Part shown: one piece after another, positions 44,395-53,579 of the stretch
How positions within the stretch are numbered: position 1 is the first letter of the stretch
Layout of the letters: every line of letters begins with the position of its first letter
Origin: Fontibacterium oligotrophicum
GTDB lineage: Bacteria > Pseudomonadota > Alphaproteobacteria > Pelagibacterales > Pelagibacteraceae
Reading direction: 5' to 3'
Length of the DNA: 64,000 bases
NCBI GenBank assembly: GCA_965235975.1
Contig: CBDDZZ010000002.1
Location: 124,001-188,000 of the forward strand
Translations under genes and position numbers: made by a program
Notes under the pieces: generated by a model
Database searches by the model: none
What the model was told of the DNA's origin: nothing
What the model saw: only the letters and a program-made list of their open reading frames with translations

Positions 44395-45674
44395 AACTTT
44401 TAATTAATACAAGAATAATAGATCCCCAAAATAATATTGATGAAGTGGGTGGTATTTTAATTGATGAAAATGGAAAAATAAAAGCGGTAGGAAAAAAAGT
44501 TACCAAGGAAAATGCTCCAAAAGATTGTAAGATTATAGATTGTAAAGGTAATATTTCGATACCAGGTATCGTCGATATGAGAGTATTTGTGGGAGAGCCT
44601 GGCTTTGAATATAAAGAAAATTTTAGAACTTTAAGCGAAGCTGCTTTATCAGGCGGGGTAACTTCTGTTGTAACAATGCCAAATACTATGCCTGTTATTG
44701 ACAATGGCTCTATATTAGATTTCACCAAAAGAAGAGCAAAAGACAAGTCACAAATTAAAATCTATCCCCTTGCAACTCTTACAAAAAATCTTGAAGGTAA
44801 TGAAATGTCAGAGTTTGGTTTGCTTGGAATTATTGGTGCAATTGGTTTTACAGATGGAATTAAGTGCGTCCAGAACAATAGGGTGATGGACAAAATATTT
44901 AATTATTCAAAAAACTTAAACAGCTTAATTATTCAATTTCCTCAAGACAACGAACTATCAGCTGATGGTGCAATTAATGAAGGCGATATATCTACAAGAT
45001 TAGGATTAAAAGGAATCCCGGATATTGCCGAAAAAATTATCATAGAAAGAGATTTAAGTTTATTAGAACTTTATAAAAACAGATACCATATATCAACTAT
45101 ATCCTCAAAAACATCGCTTCCAGTAATTGAAACTTATAAAAAAAAGGGATTAGAATTTACAACTGGCGTTTCAATAAATAATTTATCATTAAATGAAAAC
45201 GATATTGGAGATTTTAGAACTTTCTTAAAATTATCCCCTCCCCTTAGAACTGAAAATGATCGTCTAGCTTTAATTGATGCTATTAAAAATGGGTTAATAG
45301 ATGTTATTGTTTCAGATCATAAACCAGAAGATGAAGAGTCGAAACGTTTGCCATTTCAACAAGCAGCAACTGGAGCTTCAGGAATTGAAACTTTATTGTC
45401 TCTAACATTAGAACTTTATCACAATCAATCTTGTGAACTCAAAACACTTATAAAGACGCTAACTTGTAATCCTGCAAAAATATTAAATATCAATGCTGGA
45501 AATTTATCAATTGGAGCCGACGCTGATATAGCAGTTGTTAATCTTGATAAGCCTTGGGTTATTGAAAAAGAAAAAATTAAATCAAAATCAAAAAATACAG
45601 CAATAGAGAAAAGAAAAATGCAAGGAAAGGTTGAAAAAACTTTTATTAACGGAAATTTAGTTTTTGAGGCTTAA
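44391..45674 (+). CDS. pyrC: Dihydroorotase homologue, probably non-catalytic (PyrC'/PyrX type)
   Basis: A 427-residue amidohydrolase of the type I dihydroorotase family. Where active enzymes have the metal-binding HxH motif in DMHVHxREPG, this one reads DMRVFVGEPGFE (about residues 63-74). Both histidines are replaced. A later VIVSDHKPEDEESKRLPF segment is kept. This matches the pseudo-dihydroorotase partner encoded behind pyrB in many proteobacteria, which scaffolds ATCase instead of catalysing (family knowledge). An active dihydroorotase must be encoded elsewhere. It overlaps pyrB by 4 bp and plsY by 1 bp. Confidence 0.9.
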   Translation: MKLLINTRIIDPQNNIDEVGGILIDENGKIKAVGKKVTKENAPKDCKIIDCKGNISIPGIVDMRVFVGEPGFEYKENFRTLSEAALSGGVTSVVTMPNTMPVIDNGSILDFTKRRAKDKSQIKIYPLATLTKNLEGNEMSEFGLLGIIGAIGFTDGIKCVQNNRVMDKIFNYSKNLNSLIIQFPQDNELSADGAINEGDISTRLGLKGIPDIAEKIIIERDLSLLELYKNRYHISTISSKTSLPVIETYKKKGLEFTTGVSINNLSLNENDIGDFRTFLKLSPPLRTENDRLALIDAIKNGLIDVIVSDHKPEDEESKRLPFQQAATGASGIETLLSLTLELYHNQSCELKTLIKTLTCNPAKILNINAGNLSIGADADIAVVNLDKPWVIEKEKIKSKSKNTAIEKRKMQGKVEKTFINGNLVFEA

Positions 45675-46234
45675 TGGACTTACTTATAGTCACTCTCTAC
45701 TCTTATATATTAGGCTCTATACCTTTTGGGTTAATTCTTACAAAATTTGCAGGTTTAGGCGATATAAGAAAAGTTGGATCTGGGAACATTGGCGCAACTA
45801 ATGTCTTAAGAACTGGAAATAAAGTTATTGCAGCACTAACTCTTCTCCTCGACGGACTTAAAGGAACTTTAACTGTTTTGTTAACAATTCAATATTTTAA
45901 CGAACTTACTTACTACGCAGCTGTAATTGTTTTTCTTGCTCATATTTTTCCTATATGGCTAAAATTTAAAGGAGGCAAAGGAGTTGCGACATTTATTGGA
46001 AGTTTATTGGTAATTAATTTTTATTTGTCTGCCGTTTTTATTGCAGCCTGGTTAATTATGCTTTCAATTTTTAGAATATCAGCAGTATCAGCATTGTTAG
46101 GATATTTAGTTATAACTGTTACTGCTTTTATTTTCTTTGATCAAAAAATGTTTTTATTAATTTTCTTTTACTTTATAACTTCAATTTTCACACACAGACA
46201 AAATATTGCTTCCTTAATAAAAGATAATTTCTAA
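45674..46234 (+). CDS. plsY: Acyl-phosphate glycerol-3-phosphate acyltransferase PlsY
   Basis: Inner-membrane enzyme acylating glycerol-3-phosphate with the acyl-phosphate made by PlsX (8208-9206). The 186-residue protein has about five hydrophobic helices and motifs SGNIGATNVLRTGNK and FKGGKGVAT. Its ATG overlaps the pyrC stop. dprA, a common next gene in relatives, is absent; topA follows after 88 bp. Confidence 0.94.
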   Translation: MDLLIVTLYSYILGSIPFGLILTKFAGLGDIRKVGSGNIGATNVLRTGNKVIAALTLLLDGLKGTLTVLLTIQYFNELTYYAAVIVFLAHIFPIWLKFKGGKGVATFIGSLLVINFYLSAVFIAAWLIMLSIFRISAVSALLGYLVITVTAFIFFDQKMFLLIFFYFITSIFTHRQNIASLIKDNF

Positions 46235-46271
46235 GCAATTATAGACTTTTTCGTATATTTTTTTTTCGAAA

Positions 46272-46297
46272 TTTGACAAAGGTCAAAAATTTTGACA
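46272..46297 (+). promoter_or_regulatory. Inverted repeat and TTGACA boxes upstream of topA
   Basis: A perfect inverted repeat TTTGAC-AAAG-GTCAAA (46272-46287) is followed by a further TTTGACA (TTGACA at 46292-46297), only 26 bases before the topA ATG. The TTGACA boxes resemble -35 elements, but no -10 lies at a suitable distance, so an operator or supercoiling-sensitive control site is equally possible. Confidence 0.3.
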
Positions 46298-46322
46298 GTT
46301 CTTCCTTCTTTACTGAAAACTT

Positions 46323-48890
46323 ATGAATTTAGTTATCGTTGAAAGTCCAGCAAAAGCAAAAACAATTAATAAATATTTAGGCTCTGATTATAAGGTCTTA
46401 GCAAGCTATGGCCACGTTAGGGATCTTCCTTCAAAAAATGGTTCTGTCGATACAGAGCATGATTTTAAAATGATCTGGGAAATTGATCCTGGTTCAAAAA
46501 AACATTTAAAAGAAATCACTGATTATGCAATCGATGCTGATAGAATTATTTTAGCAACAGACCCAGATCGCGAAGGCGAAGCTATTGCTTGGCATTTAAA
46601 ATGTATTTTAGAAGAAAACAAAAAAATTAAAGATAAAAAATTTGAAAGAGTTGTGTTTAATGAAATTACTAAAAAAGCAGTTGAGAATGGTATTAGTAAT
46701 CCAAGGGACATTAATCCTGAATTAGTTAATGCATATATGGCAAGACGAGCGTTAGATTATTTAGTTGGATTTAATATTTCCCCTATTCTTTGGACTAAGC
46801 TTCCAGGCTCTAAATCCGCTGGCAGAGTTCAGTCTGTTGCTCTTAGACTTATTGTGGATAGAGAGCATGATATTGAATTATTTAAACCACAAGAATATTG
46901 GACTTTTGCATGTACTTTTTTAACTCAACAAAAAAAAGAATTAAATGCAAGACTTTATGCCTTTAAAGGAAATAAAATTGAGAAATTTTCATTTAAAAAT
47001 GAACAGGAAATTAAAAATGTTTTAGAGCAAATAAAAAAAGAAAGCTTTAGTATTGCAAGTATTGATAAGAAACCATACCGAAGAAGTCCCTACGCACCTT
47101 TTACAACCTCTACTATGCAACAAGAAGCTTCAAAAAAATTAGGCTTTTCAGCTTCAAGAACAATGCAAATTGCACAAAGACTTTATCAAGGGATAGATTT
47201 TGAAGGAGATACTGTTGGCTTAATTACTTACATGAGAACTGACGGAACTAACATTTCTCAAGATGCCATTAAAGAATGCAGAAATTATATAGATAAGGAG
47301 ATTGGTAAAAAATACTTACCAAGTGAAGCTAGAAATTATTCAGGAAAAAAAGCAAAGAACGCCCAAGAGGCACATGAAGCAATTAGACCCACTGATATTT
47401 TAAGAACACCTGAAAAAATGAGATCTATTTTAGATAAAGATCAGGCAAGATTATATGAGCTTATTTGGAATAGAACGCTTGCCTCCCAAATGGAAAATGC
47501 TGAGTATGAAAGATGTACTTTGGAGATATTAAATGTTTCAAAATCTATCACTTTTAGAGCAACAGGATCTGTTCAAGTATTTGATGGTTTTTTAAAATTA
47601 TACCAAGACGTAAAAGAAGAAGATGAGGTTGATAAAGATGAAGAAAATGACCAAAAAATATTACCAGAAGTGAAAATAAATGAAAAATTAGAAAATCCAA
47701 AATTCAATACTGAGCAACATTTTACTGAGCCGCCCCCAAGGTTTTCTGAGGCAAGTTTAGTTAAAAAATTAGAGGAACTAGGAATAGGAAGACCCTCCAC
47801 TTACGCTAGTATTATTTCAGTATTATCAGCCAGAAACTACGTAGAACTTATAACAAAACGATTTATCCCAACAGATAGAGGTAAGTTAATAACAGCTTTC
47901 TTAGATAAATTATTTACCAAATATGTTGATTACAATTTTACTGCAACACTTGAGGATAGCTTAGATGAAATTACAACAGGGAAAATTGAATACCTTAAAG
48001 TTTTAGAGAATTTTTGGAAAGAATTTTACAAAAATATTAATGAGGTAAAAGAATTAAGAACAAGAGCTGTGCTTGATTTATTAAATGAAAGCTTAGGAGA
48101 TATTATTTTTGATAAAGACGTAGATGGAAAAATCTCTAAAAAATGTAAAAACTGTAGTAATGGTGAACTTAGTTTAAAGAATGGAAGATTTGGAGCATTT
48201 ATTGGTTGCTCGAACTACCCAGAATGTAAATTTACAAGACCCTTATCAAGAGCAAAAGCGGCTGAACAGGATTTTCTTGCTGAACCAAAAATGTTTGGAG
48301 AAACTGATAATAAAGAAAAGATAGTTTTAAAAAAAGGAAGATTCGGCCCTTATTTGCAAATTGGAAATGATGAAAAAAATCTTAGAAATGTATCTATACC
48401 TAAAGGTATCTCTTTAGATTCATTAGACTTAGATAAATGTAAATTTTTAGCATCGCTTCCAAAAGTGCTTGGTCAATATCCAGAAAACTCACAGGATATT
48501 ACTTTAAATGTTGGAAGATTTGGACCTTATGTAAAATGTGAAAATAAATCTGCTTCTTTGGAAAATCCTGAAGACATATTTTCTTTAGGACTAAATAGAG
48601 CAATAACTTTAATTGCTGAAGCAAAACCAGGTAGAAGAACTTCAAATGAAATTAAAAATCTTGGGGAGCACCCTGAAGATAAAAAACCTGTTAAGATTAT
48701 GAAAGGTCAATATGGGCCTTATATTAAATATAAAACAATAAATGCTACAATTCCTGATGACAAAGACCCTGAAAATATCTCTATGGAAGAAGCTTTAGTA
48801 CTAATTGCAGCAAGAATTGCCTATGATGAATCTAAGGGTGGTAAAAAAAATAAAAAGAAAAGTAAAAAAAAAGAAAGTAAAGATGAATAA
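46323..48890 (+). CDS. topA: DNA topoisomerase I
   Basis: Type IA enzyme that relaxes negative supercoils. The 855-residue protein has the TOPRIM domain (NLVIVESPAKAKTINKYLG; DPDREGEAIAWH) and the catalytic tyrosine in GLITYMRTDGT. One Cys4 zinc ribbon is present (CKNCSNGELS...CSNYPEC), followed by several Topo C-terminal repeats with GRFGPY or GQYGPY. A Lys-rich tail ends it. Its last 8 bp overlap the RidA-family gene. Confidence 0.97.
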   Translation: MNLVIVESPAKAKTINKYLGSDYKVLASYGHVRDLPSKNGSVDTEHDFKMIWEIDPGSKKHLKEITDYAIDADRIILATDPDREGEAIAWHLKCILEENKKIKDKKFERVVFNEITKKAVENGISNPRDINPELVNAYMARRALDYLVGFNISPILWTKLPGSKSAGRVQSVALRLIVDREHDIELFKPQEYWTFACTFLTQQKKELNARLYAFKGNKIEKFSFKNEQEIKNVLEQIKKESFSIASIDKKPYRRSPYAPFTTSTMQQEASKKLGFSASRTMQIAQRLYQGIDFEGDTVGLITYMRTDGTNISQDAIKECRNYIDKEIGKKYLPSEARNYSGKKAKNAQEAHEAIRPTDILRTPEKMRSILDKDQARLYELIWNRTLASQMENAEYERCTLEILNVSKSITFRATGSVQVFDGFLKLYQDVKEEDEVDKDEENDQKILPEVKINEKLENPKFNTEQHFTEPPPRFSEASLVKKLEELGIGRPSTYASIISVLSARNYVELITKRFIPTDRGKLITAFLDKLFTKYVDYNFTATLEDSLDEITTGKIEYLKVLENFWKEFYKNINEVKELRTRAVLDLLNESLGDIIFDKDVDGKISKKCKNCSNGELSLKNGRFGAFIGCSNYPECKFTRPLSRAKAAEQDFLAEPKMFGETDNKEKIVLKKGRFGPYLQIGNDEKNLRNVSIPKGISLDSLDLDKCKFLASLPKVLGQYPENSQDITLNVGRFGPYVKCENKSASLENPEDIFSLGLNRAITLIAEAKPGRRTSNEIKNLGEHPEDKKPVKIMKGQYGPYIKYKTINATIPDDKDPENISMEEALVLIAARIAYDESKGGKKNKKKSKKKESKDE

Positions 48891-49344
48891 AATTGAAGAA
48901 ATTTTAAAAAAATTAAATATTAATATACCAACTCCTCCTAAGCCAATTGGTAATTATGCTGCTTTTAGTAAATATGAAAAACTTATTTTTATATCAGGAC
49001 AGTTACCTATTACAGCTGATGGAAAAATAATAACTGGTAAAGTTATCAAAGAAGTATCTTTAGAACAGGCGCAAAAAGCTGCTGAAATTTCAGTTTTAAA
49101 TGCTCTTGGTCAGTTAAAAAATGCATGCAATGGTGACCTTAATAAGGTGAAAAGTTGCATTCGAATAAGTGGATATGTAAATTGTTTAGACAATTTTTTA
49201 GATCACCCAAAAGTAATTAATGGAGCATCAGACTTAATAGCAAAAATATTTTCAATAAATCTTCACTCTAGAATTGCAATTGGTTGCAATTCTTTGCCTT
49301 TAAATGCCTGCGTTGAAATTGAAAGTATCTTCGAGATTAATTAA
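48883..49344 (+). CDS. RidA/YjgF-family protein
   Basis: A 153-residue member of the RidA (YjgF/YER057c) family, whose archetype hydrolyses reactive enamine/imine intermediates of PLP enzymes. It shows PIGNYAAFSKYEKLIFISGQLPI and a long-form C-terminal half (SRIAIGCNSLPLNACVEIE). The start is ATG 48883, overlapping the topA end by 8 bp; the frame extends further upstream only through topA coding sequence. The longer subfamily's substrates are not known. Its stop overlaps the convergent gene by 4 bp. Confidence 0.88.
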   Translation: MNKIEEILKKLNINIPTPPKPIGNYAAFSKYEKLIFISGQLPITADGKIITGKVIKEVSLEQAQKAAEISVLNALGQLKNACNGDLNKVKSCIRISGYVNCLDNFLDHPKVINGASDLIAKIFSINLHSRIAIGCNSLPLNACVEIESIFEIN

Positions 49345-49664
49345 GCTTTTATTTTAACTTTAACTTTATATTCAATTAAAATTTTATCTAAAATTTTTTG
49401 CTCTGTTTTAGACAATACATGCTCAGATTCTTTATATTCATTTGACAATTTTCGAATAAATTCATTTAAATAATCTTTTCCTTTTGCCGTTTCCAATTCA
49501 TTATAAAGAGAATTTAATTCTTTAGTTTTACTTATATGTAAGTTTTTATAATTGTTTTCACTAGGATAAATAATAATATTTTTTTGAATACTTGCTATTT
49601 CAATTGCAAGTTTTGACAATTTTTCTTCTATTTTTTTTGTCTTGTTTGAAAATAAACCAAACAT
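49341..49664 (-). CDS. Hypothetical small helical protein downstream of clpA
   Basis: Not recognised. A 107-residue, charged, mostly helical protein (Lys/Glu-rich, with heptad-like leucines around residues 10-60 and 70-95), no signal peptide or membrane segment. It follows clpA by 2 bp and is probably co-expressed with clpS-clpA, so a role as an adaptor or substrate is possible but untested. The N-terminal MFGLFSNKTKK could be an amphipathic membrane-contact tip. Confidence 0.55.
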   Translation of the reverse strand: MFGLFSNKTKKIEEKLSKLAIEIASIQKNIIIYPSENNYKNLHISKTKELNSLYNELETAKGKDYLNEFIRKLSNEYKESEHVLSKTEQKILDKILIEYKVKVKIKA

Positions 49665-49666
49665 AA

Positions 49667-51961
49667 TTATTGTACTGTTTTACCAACTGTTTTTTTCGTT
49701 GCTTTTTCAATCTTATTAATTTCAAAAACAAGAATATCGTTTTTAACATCAACTAAAACATGACCACCATTTACTAATTTTCCATGAATCAGTTCGTCTG
49801 CCAAAGGTTTTTTAATTTTTTCATCAATAACTCTATTTAATGGTCTGGCCCCCATTTTTTCATCAAATCCTAACTTAGAAATTAAGTTGCTGGCTTTATC
49901 AGTTAAATTAATAATAACATCTCTTTCTCCCAACTGAGTTTCGAGTTCTATTACAAATTTTTCAACAATTTTTTTAATAGTATCTTTATTTAAAACATTA
50001 AATTGAACAATAGAATCTAATCTATTTCTAAATTCAGGTGAAAATATTTTATTTATAGATTCTAAGTCTCCATCTTTATTAATACTTTTATTGAAACCTA
50101 TCTGAGATTTTTGCAAATCTTCTGCTCCTGCATTAGTTGTCATAATTAGAATAATATTTCTAAAATCTATTTTTTTACCATTTTGATCAGTTAATTTTCC
50201 ATAATCCATAATTTGTAGTAACACATTATAAACATCTGGATGGGCCTTCTCTATTTCATCTATTAAAAGAACTGCGTAAGGATTTTTATCTACTTTCTCA
50301 GAAAGCAATCCTCCTTGATCAAAACCAACGTATCCTGGAGGCGCGCCTATTAATTTTGAAACTGAATGTCTTTCCATGTACTCCGACATATCAAATCGAA
50401 TAAGTTCGATACCAAGAACTTTTGCAAGTTGTTTTGCCAGTTCGGTTTTTCCAACTCCTGTCTGTCCTGAAAACATATAGTTTCCAATAGTACGATTACT
50501 ATCCCTTAAGCCAGATCTTGATAATTTAATTGAAGATACAAGACTATCTATTGCAAGATCTTGCCCAAAAATAACTCTTTTTAAATTTTTATCTAAGTCT
50601 TTTAAATACATTCTGTCATTCACTGAGATATTTTTTTCTGGAATTTTTGTAATTTGAGAAACTATTCTTTCGATGTCTTCAATATCTAATATTTTTTTCC
50701 TCTGATTTTCAGATTTTAAAACTTCTGAAGAACCCAATTCATCAATAATATCTATAGATTTATCTGGTAGCTTTTTGTTACCAATATATTTACTTGATAA
50801 ATCCACAGACGCTTTGATTGCAGCATCAGTAAATTTAACATTATGAAATTTTTCATATTTTGATCGAATGCCATACATAATTTTATAAGCCTCATCTATT
50901 GTGGGCTCTGGCACATCAATTTTTTGAAATCTTCTTTGCAAAGCCCTGTCTTTTTCAAAAAATAATCTATACTCATTATAAGTTGTTGATCCAATACATC
51001 TTATATTTCCTGCTTGTAAAGCAGGCTTAAGCATATTAGAGGCATCCATTGAGCTTCCAGATGTTGATCCTGCTCCTACTAATGTATGAATTTCGTCAAT
51101 AAATAAAATATAGTTTTTATTTTTTTCTATTTCCTTAATAATTAATTTAAGACGCTCCTCAAAGTCTCCTCTGTATCTAGTTCCAGCAATTAACGTCCCC
51201 ATATCTAGAGAAAAAACTACATGGGATTTTAAAACCTCTGGTACTTCATTGTTATAAATTTTTAACGCAAGTCCTTCAACAATTGCTGTTTTTCCAACCC
51301 CCGGATCTCCTACCAATAATGGATTATTTTTAGTTCTTCTGCATAAAATTTGAGCTAAGCGGTCGACTTCAACTGTTCTTCCAATTAAACGATCTATTTT
51401 ATTTTGTTCAGCTTTTTTATTTAAATTAACACAATAAGCCTCTAAAGGAGAATTGGTTGCTGCTTTATTATTATTTTGCGATGTAGAGCTATCGAAAGAA
51501 CCTCCATAGGCAAAATTATCAACTTTTGTAATTCCATGAGAAATAAAATTAACAACATCGTAACGTGTAACTTCCTGTTCCTGTAAAAAGAATGTGGCAT
51601 GACTTTCTCTTTCAGCAAACAAAGCAACTAATATATTAGCCCCTGTAACTTCATTTTTTCCTGAAGACTGAACATGAACAATTGATCTTTGAATAACTCT
51701 TTGAAAACTTGCCGTTGGTTGAGGTTCTAATTTACTATCTGAGGTAACTATATTATCTAGCTCATTATCAATATAAAATTCTAGATTTTCATTTAACAAA
51801 TCAACGTCTACGTTACATGCTTTCATGACATTACGAGCATCAGTTTCGTCTGTTAAAGCAAGTAGTAAATGTTCTAGAGTTACATACTGATGTTTTTTTT
51901 CAGTTGCAAATTTAAAGGCTTGGGAAATTGCCTGCTCTAAAGATTTTGTAAATGTAGCCAT
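49667..51961 (-). CDS. clpA: ATP-dependent Clp protease ATP-binding subunit ClpA
   Basis: AAA+ unfoldase that feeds substrates to ClpP, with ClpS as N-end-rule adaptor. The 764-residue protein has an N-domain repeat (1-145), a first AAA module with GDPGVGKTAIVEG (about 216) and LFIDEIHTLVGAG, and a second with GQTGVGKTELAKQLA and LLIDEIEKAHPDV. A C-terminal ClpP-binding region follows. It starts right after clpS (adjacent stop and start). clpP is not in the window. Confidence 0.96.
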   Translation of the reverse strand: MATFTKSLEQAISQAFKFATEKKHQYVTLEHLLLALTDETDARNVMKACNVDVDLLNENLEFYIDNELDNIVTSDSKLEPQPTASFQRVIQRSIVHVQSSGKNEVTGANILVALFAERESHATFFLQEQEVTRYDVVNFISHGITKVDNFAYGGSFDSSTSQNNNKAATNSPLEAYCVNLNKKAEQNKIDRLIGRTVEVDRLAQILCRRTKNNPLLVGDPGVGKTAIVEGLALKIYNNEVPEVLKSHVVFSLDMGTLIAGTRYRGDFEERLKLIIKEIEKNKNYILFIDEIHTLVGAGSTSGSSMDASNMLKPALQAGNIRCIGSTTYNEYRLFFEKDRALQRRFQKIDVPEPTIDEAYKIMYGIRSKYEKFHNVKFTDAAIKASVDLSSKYIGNKKLPDKSIDIIDELGSSEVLKSENQRKKILDIEDIERIVSQITKIPEKNISVNDRMYLKDLDKNLKRVIFGQDLAIDSLVSSIKLSRSGLRDSNRTIGNYMFSGQTGVGKTELAKQLAKVLGIELIRFDMSEYMERHSVSKLIGAPPGYVGFDQGGLLSEKVDKNPYAVLLIDEIEKAHPDVYNVLLQIMDYGKLTDQNGKKIDFRNIILIMTTNAGAEDLQKSQIGFNKSINKDGDLESINKIFSPEFRNRLDSIVQFNVLNKDTIKKIVEKFVIELETQLGERDVIINLTDKASNLISKLGFDEKMGARPLNRVIDEKIKKPLADELIHGKLVNGGHVLVDVKNDILVFEINKIEKATKKTVGKTVQ

Positions 51962-52270
51962 TTAAATAGATTTTTTCATAATACATTTTAAAGGATACTG
52001 ATTTTGTTTTGCAAAATTTATAACCTGCATAACTTTAGTCTCAGCAACTTCATATGGATAAACACCACAAACAGCACTACCTTCATTATGAATTTTAAGC
52101 ATAATTTTATTAGCTGTTAACTTAGTCATATTAAAAAATAATTGTAAAACTTTAACAACAAATTCCATAGTTGTAAAATCATCATTTAAAAGAATAACTT
52201 CGTAAAAATTAGGTTTTTTAATTTTAGTCTGAGTCTTATTTTTTTTTAACTTTATAAGTAATTTAGGCAT
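51962..52270 (-). CDS. clpS: ATP-dependent Clp protease adaptor ClpS
   Basis: Adaptor that delivers N-degron substrates to ClpA. I place the start at ATG 52268-52270 (MPKLLIKL), giving 102 residues; a longer frame would overlap ugd without family resemblance. The core has YEVILLNDDFTTMEFVVKVLQ and the C-terminal pattern VCGVYPYEVAETKVMQV. It overlaps the ugd 3' end by 8 bp and precedes clpA directly. Confidence 0.9.
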   Translation of the reverse strand: MPKLLIKLKKNKTQTKIKKPNFYEVILLNDDFTTMEFVVKVLQLFFNMTKLTANKIMLKIHNEGSAVCGVYPYEVAETKVMQVINFAKQNQYPLKCIMKKSI

Positions 52271-53579
52271 TGACTGTTCTGCCGATGGAATAATATGTAA
52301 TGTTATTTTTATTAATAAAAGTCTCATTATTATATAAATTTCTTAAATCATATATAATGACTTTTTTATTATTATTCTTAATCTTAGAAAAATTTAAATT
52401 TTTAAATTCATCCCACTCTGTGTGAATAATAATTAAATCAACTTTTTTAGCAGCTAAATACAAATCATCATAATATTTTACGTTTTTATGTTTATCTAAA
52501 ACATCTTTACTTCCCGTTGGCTCATAATAGTTAATTTTTGCCCCCTTTTTAATAAATTTAGATATTAAATTAATTGCCGACGAATCTCTTAAATCATCGG
52601 TGTTAGCTTTAAATGTAACTCCTAAAAAACAAATGATCTTATTTTTAATCTTATTACGTAAAATTTTATAAATATTATTTTCAATATCTTCTTTTCTTTT
52701 CTCATTAAAATTAATAACTGAATTAATGATAGATAGAGGTGAATTATAATTCTTTCCAACTTTTGCTAAAGCCTTGGTATCTTTTGGAAAACAAGATCCA
52801 CCATACGCTGGTCCTGCCCTTAAAAATCTCGAACCAATTCTCTTATCAAGTCCAATTCCAAGAGCAACATCATCAATATTGACGTTAACTTTTTCACATA
52901 AATTTGCAATTTCATTGATAAAACTTATTTTAGTAGCCAGAAAAGCATTAGATGCATATTTTATAAGTTCCGCTGCTCGTCTCGAACAAGAAACAAAAGC
53001 TGCTCCTTTGTTAATTATTGGCCGATATAACTCATTAAATATTTTTATGACTCTTCTATCATTTGCGCCAATAACTACACGATCAGGATACTTAAAATCT
53101 TTTATAGCCTCTCCTTCCCTTAAAAACTCTGGGTTAGATATAATTGTAAATAATCCTTTTTTCTTATTTTTATTTAAAATTTTTTCAATTTTATCTCCAG
53201 TACCAATAGGGACAGTGGATTTTGTAACTATTATTTTATGAGATTTTACTCTTTTTGAAATTAATCGAGCGACAGAAAATACTTGTGAAAGATCTGCTGA
53301 AACTCCATCTTTTGCTGTTGGCGTGCCTACAGCTATAAAAACAATATCTGATTTTTTAATAGAGCTAATCAAATCATCCGAGAAACTAAGTCTACCTGCT
53401 TCTAAGTTTTTTCTTACTAACTCAGATAAACCAGGTTCAAATATTGGAATATCACCATTTTCAAGTCGTGCTAATTTTTCTTTATCTTTATCAATGCAGA
53501 TAACGCTGTTACCAAGATCAGAGAAACAAACGCCTGATACCAAGCCAACATAACCTGTGCCAACAAAACAAATTTTCAT
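52263..53579 (-). CDS. ugd: UDP-glucose 6-dehydrogenase
   Basis: Oxidises UDP-glucose to UDP-glucuronate with two NAD+. The 438-residue protein has the Rossmann start GTGYVGLVSGVCFSDLG (7-23), PEFLREGEAIKDF, and the catalytic cysteine in GPAYGGSCFPKDTKAL. It overlaps galU (4 bp), forming a two-step route from glucose-1-phosphate to UDP-glucuronate for glycolipid or surface polysaccharide. Confidence 0.95.
   Translation of the reverse strand: MKICFVGTGYVGLVSGVCFSDLGNSVICIDKDKEKLARLENGDIPIFEPGLSELVRKNLEAGRLSFSDDLISSIKKSDIVFIAVGTPTAKDGVSADLSQVFSVARLISKRVKSHKIIVTKSTVPIGTGDKIEKILNKNKKKGLFTIISNPEFLREGEAIKDFKYPDRVVIGANDRRVIKIFNELYRPIINKGAAFVSCSRRAAELIKYASNAFLATKISFINEIANLCEKVNVNIDDVALGIGLDKRIGSRFLRAGPAYGGSCFPKDTKALAKVGKNYNSPLSIINSVINFNEKRKEDIENNIYKILRNKIKNKIICFLGVTFKANTDDLRDSSAINLISKFIKKGAKINYYEPTGSKDVLDKHKNVKYYDDLYLAAKKVDLIIIHTEWDEFKNLNFSKIKNNNKKVIIYDLRNLYNNETFINKNNITYYSIGRTVNA

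Noticed and set aside
52271..52327. Longer clpS start overlapping ugd by about 65 bp
   Set aside because: The added residues show no ClpS resemblance; the ATG at 52270 gives the normal length.
52774..53241. Plus-strand open frame of 155 codons inside ugd
   Set aside because: Antisense shadow of ugd; the residue pattern is that of reverse-complemented coding sequence.
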